Of a stretch of 64,000 bases of DNA, positions 1-8,172 are shown in pieces. Location of the stretch: positions 465,001 to 529,000 of the forward strand of contig NZ_CP081485.1 of assembly GCF_023617305.1 (NCBI RefSeq). Direction: 5' to 3'. The translations under genes were made by a program, and so were the position numbers. The DNA comes from Methanobrevibacter sp. TLL-48-HuF1 (GTDB lineage: Archaea; Methanobacteriota; Methanobacteria; Methanobacteriales; Methanobacteriaceae). Below the pieces are notes generated by a model. That model searched no databases. It saw only the letters and a program-made list of their open reading frames with translations, and was not told where the DNA came from. The stretch's first letter is position 1. Every line of letters starts with the position of its first letter.

Positions 1-238
1 CAACATAAATCAAATAATATATTAAAAAAGAATATTTAAACTAATAATTTAATTAAATACACAATATAATTCCAGAGAAATAATGAAAATTTTAAAACTT
101 AAATTGAAAAGTAAAATTAAAAAATCTCTTTTAAAATAAATAATTTAGAAAAAAAGTAAATATAGTATATAAATAAGCAAAGGTGATTACTAAGTAATAT
201 ATAAACTTACCTACTTATTTATAAATAAATAAAAAAAA
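1..238. other. AT-rich intergenic region at the left edge
   Basis: I see no open frame or RNA gene here. A TATA-like run (about 165-180) precedes a GGTGAT box near 182, but no start codon follows it at a useful distance. On the minus strand this is the sequence downstream of the first gene, with several T-runs suited to archaeal termination. Confidence 0.4.
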
Positions 239-1285
239 TTAAACATTTTTCTTACGAATAACTGAAATTATTCTTGTTAAACTTCTATGCATTTTAATTC
301 CATATTGTTCAACTAATTCAAAACCAACTTCAGCAATCATAGGATTTAAATCAACATAATGAGGGCTGGCCATACACAAATAGGCATCATCTTTCATATT
401 ATTATAAATTGAGTGGAAAAATTCATTGAAAATTTCATCACCATCAATATCACCAGTTGAAGTAGAAATCCCATAAGGCGGATCAGTAACTACGCTGTCT
501 ACCTTTTCATACATTTTAAGTTCACGTACATCAACGTTAAATGTTCTATAATCAGTTATTCCACAATAATCCAAATTAATGGCACTTCCATTTTTCATTT
601 TCCAGTTAACATCAGATCCCGCAACTTTACATCCAATTAATCCTGCTTCAATAAGTATTCCACCAGTTCCACAAAAAGGATCCAACAATAAATCTCCAGA
701 ATTAACCCTAGATAGGTTAACCATGCATCTGGCTAATTTCGGACTCATTGAACCAGGGTAGAAAAATGGCCTTTTATGAGGTTTTATTTCTTCAAAATGT
801 TTTTTATTAAGTTTAAATTTTTCAATGGATATGTAAATAGCATCTTCATGAGCAATTAATCTGATTAAGGAATCAGGTTTTTTTAGTTTTACTTTTACAT
901 TTTCACATTTAGATAAAATTAATGACCCTACTTTTCGCTCAATAGCTACTGTATCAATTGGAGAGTTGAATCTTTTTACTCTTACAGCAAAGTTTTCAGA
1001 AATATATCTGCTCCAGTCAATAGCTAAAATATCTTTTTCTAACTTATCTATGGAAGATTTAAGTATTACTTCATCTACTTCATGTGTGTATCCCAGTCTT
1101 CTTACAAATGTCTGATAATAGTCATCTAAGTTTTCATTGGAAATATCCGTTAATAGAATAAGGCCTTCAGTTATTTTGGAAATATTCAGTTCCATATTTT
1201 CACATTCAATAACTGCTTTTAGTTCTGCAAGAGGTAATTTATCATGTTCCTGAGATTGTATACATAGTAATTCCATTAACTTCAC
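239..1285 (-). CDS. tRNA (guanine-10-N2) methyltransferase, THUMP domain
   Basis: This 348-residue protein fits the archaeal Trm-G10/TIGR01177 family, which methylates the exocyclic N2 of G10 in tRNA using S-adenosylmethionine. What can be seen: an N-terminal half with the size of a THUMP RNA-binding region (about 50-160), a family-typical PGSMSPKLAR stretch at 177-186, the SAM-binding DPFCGTGG motif at 202-209 and the catalytic TDPPYG (N-methylase NPPY-type) motif at 267-272. The length is normal for the family. The ATG start has a clear AGGTGA ribosome site 5 bases upstream. It follows the PH-domain gene's 3' end by 21 bases but may be expressed alone. The exact target guanine is inferred from the family. 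Confidence 0.88.
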   Translation of the reverse strand: MKLMELLCIQSQEHDKLPLAELKAVIECENMELNISKITEGLILLTDISNENLDDYYQTFVRRLGYTHEVDEVILKSSIDKLEKDILAIDWSRYISENFAVRVKRFNSPIDTVAIERKVGSLILSKCENVKVKLKKPDSLIRLIAHEDAIYISIEKFKLNKKHFEEIKPHKRPFFYPGSMSPKLARCMVNLSRVNSGDLLLDPFCGTGGILIEAGLIGCKVAGSDVNWKMKNGSAINLDYCGITDYRTFNVDVRELKMYEKVDSVVTDPPYGISTSTGDIDGDEIFNEFFHSIYNNMKDDAYLCMASPHYVDLNPMIAEVGFELVEQYGIKMHRSLTRIISVIRKKNV

Positions 1286-1306
1286 CTAATCTTTTTTTAA
1301 AAAAAA

Positions 1307-2356
1307 TCATTTTTTAAATTTATCAAAATGTCTTCTAATGATGGTTTCTTTAGAATCTTTTGTATGAGTATCTATATCTTTTTCTTCAAATTTTGAATCT
1401 TGAGTGTCTGGATCATTATAATAAAGTTCAGCTTCATTTTCCCTATAGTAATCATCATCACCATATGAATAATCACCTATGCCTTCATTATAATAGCTCC
1501 TGCTTTGAGATCTGTTATCCATATTGTTAATAGCATTTTCAATATTTTCTTCTAAAGAATCTTCCATATAAGGTTCATATTCATAATTATGCCTTTTTTC
1601 TTCTTCAAAGTTTAATTCTTCAGGATAATATTCATAATCTCTAACAGGTTCTTTTTTATAATACTCCTGAGGTTCATAGTACTCGTTTTCATCATAGTAA
1701 TCTTCATCTAAATATTGCCTTCTTTTTGACAGACAGTCATTAGAAGGTTCATAATATCCATCATCAGAATAGTATTCATTTTGAGGTCTGTTTACAGAAA
1801 AATCATTTCTGGAATGTCTGCCTCTTAAATTATTCTGATTTGATATTCTTGAGAAAATTATGTTTTCAACTTCACTAACATTTGAAATATTAGCTAATTT
1901 CATTTGATTGTTATCATAAGCACTATAAACAGAAACTGTTCCAACATTTAATATTTTAGCTACAATACTTTGAGAGGTACTTACATCCTGAATTGTTCCA
2001 TAAGGCATGTAATTTTTTTTGGTGTATAAAACTCCTGATTTAATAATAATTCTTGAATCAGTTAAGATATACTCCATATAATACCAGTTGATTAACTGCC
2101 AAATTATATACAGAATAATAAAAAGTATAATTACAAAAAGTGCAATAGCTGCATACCTTGTTAAAGATAATTTAACATAAGATATTAAATATACTTGCAT
2201 TTCACCAATAAATGTAATAATCGGTGATGCAACAGATAAAACAACAATTAATAAAATAACTCCAAAAATAGCTTTTTTACATCCTAAAAGCATATTAGGT
2301 TTGGTTTGATAAATAGTTTTTTCATTAGTTATTTTATCATCTTTATTAAACAACAT
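1307..2356 (-). CDS. PH-domain (bPH2, YdbS/YdbT-like) membrane protein with acidic Tyr-rich tail
   Basis: 349 residues. Two hydrophobic segments (about 25-55 and 68-95) are followed by a short beta-rich region (about 96-170: ILTDSRIIIKSGVL, IQDVSTSQSIVAKILNVGTV), which matches the bacterial PH domain 2 signature of YdbS/YdbT-type membrane proteins of unknown function. The remainder (about 175-340) is low complexity, dominated by Tyr, Asp, Glu and Asn with repeated YYD/YYE groups, and should be disordered and strongly acidic. It probably faces the cytoplasm, as in other bPH2 proteins, but topology is inferred. There is no strong ribosome site before the ATG. Nothing in the context gives a function. 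Confidence 0.7.
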   Translation of the reverse strand: MLFNKDDKITNEKTIYQTKPNMLLGCKKAIFGVILLIVVLSVASPIITFIGEMQVYLISYVKLSLTRYAAIALFVIILFIILYIIWQLINWYYMEYILTDSRIIIKSGVLYTKKNYMPYGTIQDVSTSQSIVAKILNVGTVSVYSAYDNNQMKLANISNVSEVENIIFSRISNQNNLRGRHSRNDFSVNRPQNEYYSDDGYYEPSNDCLSKRRQYLDEDYYDENEYYEPQEYYKKEPVRDYEYYPEELNFEEEKRHNYEYEPYMEDSLEENIENAINNMDNRSQSRSYYNEGIGDYSYGDDDYYRENEAELYYNDPDTQDSKFEEKDIDTHTKDSKETIIRRHFDKFKK

Positions 2357-2414
2357 AATATTGTATTAGAATTTAATTTTAAATAAAGTTTTTTAAGAAA
2401 ATAAGATTTAAAAA

Positions 2415-2478
2415 GTAAGCCTCAGCTCGCCCATCATTCATCACATATCAGAGCTCATAGGGTTCATCATTGGCTTAC
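2415..2478 (-). ncRNA. C/D box guide sRNA (2'-O-methylation guide)
   Basis: On the minus strand this 64-nt element has every part of an archaeal C/D sRNA in order: a 7-bp terminal stem (GTAAGCC, 2472-2478, with GGCTTAC, 2415-2421), C box ATGATGA (2464-2470), a 12-nt guide (2452-2463), D' box CTGA (2448-2451), a 4-nt spacer, C' box TGATGA (2438-2443), a second 12-nt guide (2426-2437) and D box CTGA (2422-2425). It is much more GC-rich than its surroundings. By the D+5 rule the D' guide would direct methylation of the C in AGCTCATAGGGT and the D guide the second C in CTCGCCCATCAT. The sRNA starts 7 bases after the pan stop codon and may be processed from the pan mRNA. Confidence 0.88.
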
Positions 2479-2485
2479 ATATTAT

Positions 2486-3739
2486 TTAAGCAAACATCAC
2501 GCCTGCTTCTTTTATAAATTCATCGTCACGTTCTTTATCAAGAACTTTTTCCACAGCATCCATGAAATCAGTTACTGTAACTCTGTCTCTTTTTTCACGA
2601 ATAGCAAACATACCTGCTTCAGTACATACTGCTTTTAAATCAGCACCAGAAAGACCGTCAGTTAAACTGCTGAGCAAATCCAAGTCTGCTTCTTCATCTA
2701 AAGCCATGTTTTTAGTATGTATCTTTAAGATTTGTTTTCTTCCATCATCATTAGGAAGCGGAACTTCAATGAATCTGTCAAAACGACCAGGTCTTAATAA
2801 TGCAGGATCCAAAATATCCGGACGGTTTGTTGCTCCGATAATTCCAATATCCCCTCTAGATTCAAATCCGTCAAGTTCTGCAAGTAACTGCATTAAAGTT
2901 CTTTGAACCTCTCTATCTCCACTAGTGGAACTTTTAAGTCTTTTAGCTGCAACAGCATCAAGTTCATCAATGAAAATAATGGCAGGTGCTTTTTCCTTAG
3001 CTAATTCAAATACTTCACGAACAAGCCTTGCTCCTTCTCCAATGTATTTTTTAACAAATTCAGAAGCTACAATTTTGATAAACGTAGCATTTGTTTCATT
3101 AGCTACTGCTTTTGCAAGTAAAGTTTTACCTGTTCCAGGAGGTCCATATAATAATATTCCTTTAGGAGGGTCAATACCTATTTTTTCAAATAATTCTGGT
3201 TCTTTTAAAGGAAGTTCAACAGTTTCTTTAACTTCAATTATTTGATCTTCAAGTCCACCAATTTTATCATATGTAATATCAGGTTTTGTTTCAATTTCCA
3301 TTCCTGTAACATTTGCATCTTTTTCTGATGGTAAAACTTCTACAATACCAAAGGTTTGCTGATTTAGAGCAACTCTGGAACCTGGTACTAATAATTTTTC
3401 ATCTAAGAATTTTGAATAATTAACTAAAAAGCTAGGTCCGGTACTACTTTTAACAGTCATTCTGTGATCATCCAAAACTTCAGTAATAGTAGCTAAAACT
3501 AAAGGAGGTGATCTGAATCTCTCTACTTCAGAACGTAAGGATTTAGTTTCTCTTTCTAATCTGATTTTCTCATTTTCGATTAGAACTTTATCTTTTTCTA
3601 ATTTCCTAACTTTCCACATTAAATTACTTTTAGCTCTGGAGTTTTCTTCTTTTAATGAATCTATTTCTTCTTGCATTGATTCAACTTTCTCAACTAATTG
3701 TTCTTTTGAAGAATTCTCCAAATCATTAATATTATCCAT
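2486..3739 (-). CDS. pan: Proteasome-activating nucleotidase (PAN), AAA+ ATPase
   Basis: PAN is the hexameric ATPase that unfolds substrates and feeds them to the archaeal 20S proteasome. Visible features: an N-terminal coiled coil (about 10-75), an OB-fold region (about 80-145), Walker A GPPGTGKT (about 199-206), Walker [10 protein letters not shown] (about 254-262), an arginine-finger region (LLRPGRFDR) and a C-terminal AAA lid. It ends in MFA, where the usual HbYX docking tail has Tyr in the middle, so this is an HbFX variant. I chose the ATG at 3739 because a GGAG box lies 9 bases upstream; a TTG at 3754 in the same frame overlaps that box. The resulting 417 residues are normal. The gene is divergent from aMBF1. 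Confidence 0.95.
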   Translation of the reverse strand: MDNINDLENSSKEQLVEKVESMQEEIDSLKEENSRAKSNLMWKVRKLEKDKVLIENEKIRLERETKSLRSEVERFRSPPLVLATITEVLDDHRMTVKSSTGPSFLVNYSKFLDEKLLVPGSRVALNQQTFGIVEVLPSEKDANVTGMEIETKPDITYDKIGGLEDQIIEVKETVELPLKEPELFEKIGIDPPKGILLYGPPGTGKTLLAKAVANETNATFIKIVASEFVKKYIGEGARLVREVFELAKEKAPAIIFIDELDAVAAKRLKSSTSGDREVQRTLMQLLAELDGFESRGDIGIIGATNRPDILDPALLRPGRFDRFIEVPLPNDDGRKQILKIHTKNMALDEEADLDLLSSLTDGLSGADLKAVCTEAGMFAIREKRDRVTVTDFMDAVEKVLDKERDDEFIKEAGVMFA

Positions 3740-3944
3740 AGGACTCATCTCCAATAATATTGATTGAAAATTTTTATAATTTCGACATCTATGTTACTTT
3801 AATAACCATTAGTAACATTAACATATTTAAATTTTATTATTATGCTATTTTACTAAATGATAATATTTAAAATTTATGGGAAATTAATTATATACATTAA
3901 CTGATAAATACTTAATTAATTAAATTAGGAAAAAACTGATTAAT
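3740..3944. promoter_or_regulatory. Divergent promoter region between pan and aMBF1
   Basis: A 205-bp gap separates the divergent starts. Facing pan (minus strand) a TTTAAATA box lies near 3825-3833; facing aMBF1 the sequence TTAATTATATACATTAA lies near 3885-3902, about 45-60 bases before the ATG. Both look like archaeal TATA elements, but in DNA this AT-rich the exact boxes are uncertain. Confidence 0.4.
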
Positions 3945-4427
3945 ATGGAATGCGAAATTTGTGGTAGACAAGTATCTGACAATCCTAAAAGAGCAAAAAT
4001 TGAAGGATCTGTCATGATTGTTTGTGATGAATGTGCTAAGCTTGGAAAAATACAAAAAGCACCTCCAAAACCAAAATTTAGAAAATCAAACAAACCTAAG
4101 AAAAATAAAAAAACAAGACAAAATTACTCTAAAGATGAACCAAAAGAAGAATTAATTGAAGATTTTAACATCAAAATTAGAAAAGCCAGAGAATCTAAAA
4201 ACTTATCAAGAGAAGAATTAGGTCAAAAAATCTATGAAAAAGTTTCTGTTATAAATAGAATTGAATCTGGTAAAATGATTCCAGATATAAGATTAACAAA
4301 AAAATTAGAAAATGCTTTAAATATTACTTTAATTGAGAATGTGGAAGAACTGGATTTAAGCAAGTACACAGGTAACTCTTCACAAGGCCGTACTCTCGGT
4401 AATGTTGTAAAAATTAAAAAAAGATAG
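3945..4427 (+). CDS. Multiprotein bridging factor aMBF1 (zinc ribbon plus HTH)
   Basis: A 160-residue homologue of archaeal MBF1, a conserved HTH protein linked to transcription or translation. The N-terminus carries a zinc ribbon with two Cys pairs (CEICG at 3-7, CDECAKLG near 28-35). A Lys/Pro-rich linker (about 40-75) follows, then a Cro/C1-type helix-turn-helix (about 78-135: IRKARESKNLSREELGQKI, INRIESGKMIPD). Length and order match the archaeal family. It ends exactly where the convergent DUF356 gene ends, and both stop codons lie in one hairpin terminator. Role in ribosome association is family knowledge, not visible here. Confidence 0.92.
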   Translation: MECEICGRQVSDNPKRAKIEGSVMIVCDECAKLGKIQKAPPKPKFRKSNKPKKNKKTRQNYSKDEPKEELIEDFNIKIRKARESKNLSREELGQKIYEKVSVINRIESGKMIPDIRLTKKLENALNITLIENVEELDLSKYTGNSSQGRTLGNVVKIKKR

Positions 4428-4447
4428 CTATTTGTTTGAATAGCTAT
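4424..4447. terminator. Bidirectional terminator hairpin holding both stop codons
   Basis: A perfect 9-bp stem ATAGCTATT/AATAGCTAT (4424-4432 with 4439-4447) with a 6-base loop. The TAG of aMBF1 (4425-4427) and the TAG of the convergent DUF356 gene (4428-4430) are both inside the left arm. T-rich sequence follows on the plus side and a T7 run follows on the minus side. Confidence 0.7.
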
Positions 4448-4862
4448 TTATTTTCTTATTCTCAATATGTTTTACTTTTCCTTTTAGTTTATAATCTATT
4501 TTTCCGCCATTTTTAGCTTTATGAGAATAATACCCTTTAAAATCAGGAGCATTATTTAATTTATTTTTTAATTGATTGAAAACATCATATTCATCACTAA
4601 CAACTACAACATGAGCTGGCGGATGAATTTTTTTAATTTGCATAATACTTAAAGTTATATCTTCTTTAACAAAAAAGGCAGTAGCAACTTTAGAACTAGT
4701 TCTGAGTTTAGAATTTAGAATCTTTTCAACTAATGAATCAGCAAATTTTGCATCAATTATTTTTGGTTTAGTTGCTAAATTTAAATTTCCATGTCTTTCC
4801 ATGTCCGCAATTGCATTTAGTAGTTTTGAATTGTTTTCTCCTCTTATTAAGACCAATGCCAT
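4428..4862 (-). CDS. DUF356 family protein
   Basis: A 144-residue soluble protein matching the methanogen-specific DUF356 family by its opening (MALVLIRGENNSKLLNAIAD), its central HPPAHVVVVSDE region and its size. No catalytic motif is evident. The alternating beta/alpha pattern and lack of a signal peptide suggest a small cytoplasmic domain, with a basic Lys-rich C-terminal tail (about 115-140). It is convergent with aMBF1 with no intergenic gap. Function is unknown and the context does not suggest one. Confidence 0.75.
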   Translation of the reverse strand: MALVLIRGENNSKLLNAIADMERHGNLNLATKPKIIDAKFADSLVEKILNSKLRTSSKVATAFFVKEDITLSIMQIKKIHPPAHVVVVSDEYDVFNQLKNKLNNAPDFKGYYSHKAKNGGKIDYKLKGKVKHIENKKINSYSNK

Positions 4863-4903
4863 AGTATCACTGTTTTAAAAAAAATAATTAATGGTGAAAA
4901 ATT

Positions 4904-6169
4904 TCACCGATTTTGGAACGATTTCAATAATCTACTTCTAAATACTACAAGCAATATTAAAATTACTCCAATTGCAGTTTGTACACTGCCTAAAATATTC
5001 AATATGCTTGCATCAACTGGTAAATCCCAAGATGGAGCTGATTTATCTCCATTTAATGCTGTGTAATATACACCAACTGCTTTAGAGTCTTTTTTAACAT
5101 TAATATCTTTAGGTTCTACATGATCGACCCCAACTAAAAGACCATTATTAATACCTTTGTTAATTGAAGTTGCAATAGCTGATGCATCATATCCATTTTT
5201 AGCAACTGATGCATCCACAATTTGTTTAGTCGTTGATGCAAGTCCAGGTTTTTCACTTCCATAAACTGAAACACTAACAGAGTCCGAAGTTACCGTAATT
5301 GCATTTCCCAATGCTTCATATGCATAAATTGTTGTTAACTCACCATTACATACCGGACAAACTTCATAATTCTCAGATGACGGATAACCTACAGACCATC
5401 CACAATCATCACAAGATTTTGAATAAACTTCATTCATCGGATAACCAGATTCATTTAAATCTTTAGGAGTGAACATATCACCAGTGGATAAACCAGATAC
5501 AAGGTTTACCGCACCCCCACCGTATTTTTCACCAGAATCATTAGCTACTTCACCCATAGCTTCAGAAACAATGGTTGTTGCTGGATATCCATCCCTAATC
5601 ATTTTTCCAATATTAATTGCAGTTTGTTTACGAACAGTATCTGCAGTACCATATAATGGGTTTCCTTCAGAATTCCTTAAGTGAATAATAGCTCCTTTTT
5701 GTCCTGGCTGTAAAGTAGCTATTCCACCAGAAGTTGAGGAATAAGGAGTTACAGTAATAGAACCATTACCATCTACAGTAACAACATATGCATCAAAAGA
5801 ACCTCCAATTGAAATACCCATTTCAGGACCCCCTACAATTAGACGAGCTCCCTGATATTTAGAGGCGATTGAAGCTGCAGAAGCTGCAGATGCATTGTTT
5901 TCAAGAGAAGCAACAGCGTTTACAACTGAATCCAACCTTGAGTCTGAACCACCAGTACCCCCTGAGAGAACCGCAAAATGATGTTCTTTAGACATTAAAA
6001 ATGTTGATTGGAACATGTTATCTGCAAAAGACATACTTCCAGCAGCCGCTCCATTTGGATCTTTACCAGTAGGATCAGTGATAACCATTACATTACAAGT
6101 AGCAGCCACACTACTTATACACATCATAAATATTATAAAGAAAATTATTGGTATACTCCACTTTTTCAA
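4904..6169 (-). CDS. Secreted, C-terminally anchored protein with a zinc ribbon
   Basis: 421 residues with a signal peptide (1-22), a long Ala/Gly/Ser-rich exported region, a CxxC...CxxC zinc ribbon (CDDCGW and CPVCNG, about 252-276) and a single C-terminal membrane helix (about 395-413) followed by Arg/Lys. I do not recognise the family. An exported zinc ribbon is unusual. The start is TTG at 6169, supported by an AGAGGGAT box just upstream; there is no better ATG. It lies 12 bases after a POTRA-like membrane protein and is probably co-transcribed with it, next to pseudomurein genes. An envelope role is inferred from context only. Confidence 0.55.
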   Translation of the reverse strand: MKKWSIPIIFFIIFMMCISSVAATCNVMVITDPTGKDPNGAAAGSMSFADNMFQSTFLMSKEHHFAVLSGGTGGSDSRLDSVVNAVASLENNASAASAASIASKYQGARLIVGGPEMGISIGGSFDAYVVTVDGNGSITVTPYSSTSGGIATLQPGQKGAIIHLRNSEGNPLYGTADTVRKQTAINIGKMIRDGYPATTIVSEAMGEVANDSGEKYGGGAVNLVSGLSTGDMFTPKDLNESGYPMNEVYSKSCDDCGWSVGYPSSENYEVCPVCNGELTTIYAYEALGNAITVTSDSVSVSVYGSEKPGLASTTKQIVDASVAKNGYDASAIATSINKGINNGLLVGVDHVEPKDINVKKDSKAVGVYYTALNGDKSAPSWDLPVDASILNILGSVQTAIGVILILLVVFRSRLLKSFQNR

Positions 6170-6181
6170 ACTATCCCTCTA

Positions 6182-6622
6182 TTAACCCTGATTTGTCGTA
6201 TTCTTTAATTCAACTGACGAGAAATCTTCAATAACGGTTACTGTAACAATACCTGTGTTTTTATCCACCTGAACATCTGCAGCAGAAATAGGTGCAACTG
6301 ATGTTCCCGGAACTGTTGACCGTTTTGCAAACTCTTGAGCCGTTTGTATCGCATCCTGCAGTGAAACTTCTTTTTTAGAAGTTTTTAAAATATCTCCATG
6401 AATTACACTACCGTCTCTTAAACCAGATTGCATAACATTAGATCTAATAATATCTACAGGTACAACATCATTACCTTTAACTATGATTCCAGAAATAGGG
6501 ACACCATCAGTAACTTCATCAGAGGACGCATAAGCAACATATGTTATTAAACGACCACAAAGAATCAAGATGAATGCTAATAATAAAATTATTAATGTAT
6601 CTCTTCTTATCTTTATAAACAT
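6182..6622 (-). CDS. Single-pass membrane protein with POTRA-like domain
   Basis: 146 residues: a short basic N-terminus, one membrane helix (about 9-32) and an external domain. From about 42 the pattern ISGIIVKGNDVVPVDII, then a helix, then residues ending DKNTGIVTVTVIEDF resembles a single POTRA domain, as in FtsQ/DivIB or BamA-type proteins, where a GN-containing strand opens the fold and a VxVxVxE strand closes it. This is pattern recognition, not a profile hit. The ATG has a GAGGAT box 8 bases upstream. It is the first gene of a pair with the zinc-ribbon surface protein and sits beside cell-wall precursor genes. It could instead be an unrelated secreted domain. Confidence 0.5.
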   Translation of the reverse strand: MFIKIRRDTLIILLLAFILILCGRLITYVAYASSDEVTDGVPISGIIVKGNDVVPVDIIRSNVMQSGLRDGSVIHGDILKTSKKEVSLQDAIQTAQEFAKRSTVPGTSVAPISAADVQVDKNTGIVTVTVIEDFSSVELKNTTNQG

Positions 6623-6705
6623 GTTTTTATCCTCTAAATTTTTCCATCAATAAGCAATAGAAAAATAAATTACATTTATTATATTAAAATTTTGTAATAT
6701 TTAAA

Positions 6706-8142
6706 TTATTTCCTTAAAATATTTTCCAAAAGACCTTCAGCAGGGTCCATTCCCTGTGCACCAATTAATAAAATAATATCCTTCGCATCAGCACACCTGT
6801 ATGTGTCTTTTAAACAGTCACATAAATTATCAAAATAATTATAATCAATATTATTCTGATTTAACACTTCAAAGAAAATTTCTCGCTCTTCATCTTCAAC
6901 AAAATTTAAATGGTCAACAACATCATTACTTGAAGATAAAACCAGCTTTATATTATCATTCATAGATTCCACCAATGCTTCAACATTCAATTTATTGATT
7001 TCCACGCCTCTTGAACCTCTGATAGAACATACAACATATAATGTTTGGTTTTTTGGAAGTAATTTATAAGTTTCCGCAATTGTAGCCTTTATACCGTCAG
7101 GATTATGTGCAAAATCATCTACAATTAACGGATTTTCATGAAGTTTTGAAAATCTTCTGTTTAATGGTCTGTAAGATTTTACCCCTTCAACAATGTTTTT
7201 GATATCAATATCTAAAGATATGCATGCTGCAACTGCAGATAAAATATTTTGAATAAAATGATGAGAAGTAAATGGCAAATCATTATTTTCCAAAATCAGA
7301 TTACCTTCATAAAAAATTCCATCATCATAATAAACATGAGGATTTTTTGAGTCGAATTTATTCATTGAACATAAAAATGGATTATTTGGAGTTAATTTCA
7401 TCACTAAATCATCATCATAATTCAATACTGTAACTCCATCTCCAATAGCATTAGGAACTTGATTTATTTCATCAAAAACCTCATCAATAGAGTTTACAAG
7501 CCCTATATGATCCATAGCTATATTAGTTATAACTCCAACACAGGGTTTAACTGCACTGGCCATCAGATATGCATGATGTTTCATTAAATTTCCAAGCCAA
7601 CCTTGAACTTCAGAAACTTCAATAACCAAATAGTCCAATTTTCCATTATTTTTAACTTCATCCGAAATTAATTTGGAAACCATCGGATCAATTAATGTAT
7701 TAAATTCTGATTCACTATCCGTATTCGTAAAAACATGTGATTCAGTATTTTTTAAAATATGGTAAATTAGATGAGAAGTTGTTGATTTTCCATTAGTGCC
7801 CGTTATAATAACATTTTTTGAATCAGGAGAAAATTTTTCAATTGTCCATTTAAGAGCATAAGCAGTAGCTAACTCTATTTTATCTACAATAATCAGTGGA
7901 AAATTTAATTCAATTGCTTTATCACAAGCTCCATCCTGAGGATTTTGAGTAATTAAACAGGCTAAATTTTTACTAGCTGCAATTTCAACACCTTTATCAT
8001 TAATTTTATGGCGTATTACAATATCTCCATCAATGGCATCATTTAAAAATGTAAATCTTCCTGTAAATCCTTCATCATCAAAAAAACTGTCTTTTCCAAT
8101 AATGTTGCCTTCAATAAAACTAGCTAAATCTTGTATAATCAT
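6706..8142 (-). CDS. Mur ligase family protein (pseudomurein peptide ligase)
   Basis: 478 residues with the three-domain Mur ligase layout: N-terminal domain (1-105), central ATPase with P-loop GTNGKST (about 119-125) and the NIAMDHIGLV segment (about 207-216), and a C-terminal domain containing DDFAHNPDGI (about 342-351), the counterpart of the MurC/D YAHxP motif. Mur ligases join an amino acid to a nucleotide- or lipid-linked carrier. Methanobacteriales use related enzymes to build the pseudomurein peptide, so that role is inferred. The ATG follows a GGTGA box. It lies 30 bases downstream of the MraY-like gene and should share its transcript. Confidence 0.85.
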   Translation of the reverse strand: MIIQDLASFIEGNIIGKDSFFDDEGFTGRFTFLNDAIDGDIVIRHKINDKGVEIAASKNLACLITQNPQDGACDKAIELNFPLIIVDKIELATAYALKWTIEKFSPDSKNVIITGTNGKSTTSHLIYHILKNTESHVFTNTDSESEFNTLIDPMVSKLISDEVKNNGKLDYLVIEVSEVQGWLGNLMKHHAYLMASAVKPCVGVITNIAMDHIGLVNSIDEVFDEINQVPNAIGDGVTVLNYDDDLVMKLTPNNPFLCSMNKFDSKNPHVYYDDGIFYEGNLILENNDLPFTSHHFIQNILSAVAACISLDIDIKNIVEGVKSYRPLNRRFSKLHENPLIVDDFAHNPDGIKATIAETYKLLPKNQTLYVVCSIRGSRGVEINKLNVEALVESMNDNIKLVLSSSNDVVDHLNFVEDEEREIFFEVLNQNNIDYNYFDNLCDCLKDTYRCADAKDIILLIGAQGMDPAEGLLENILRK

Positions 8143-8172
8143 ATAAAAATCACCAAAAAAGAAAAAGAAAAA

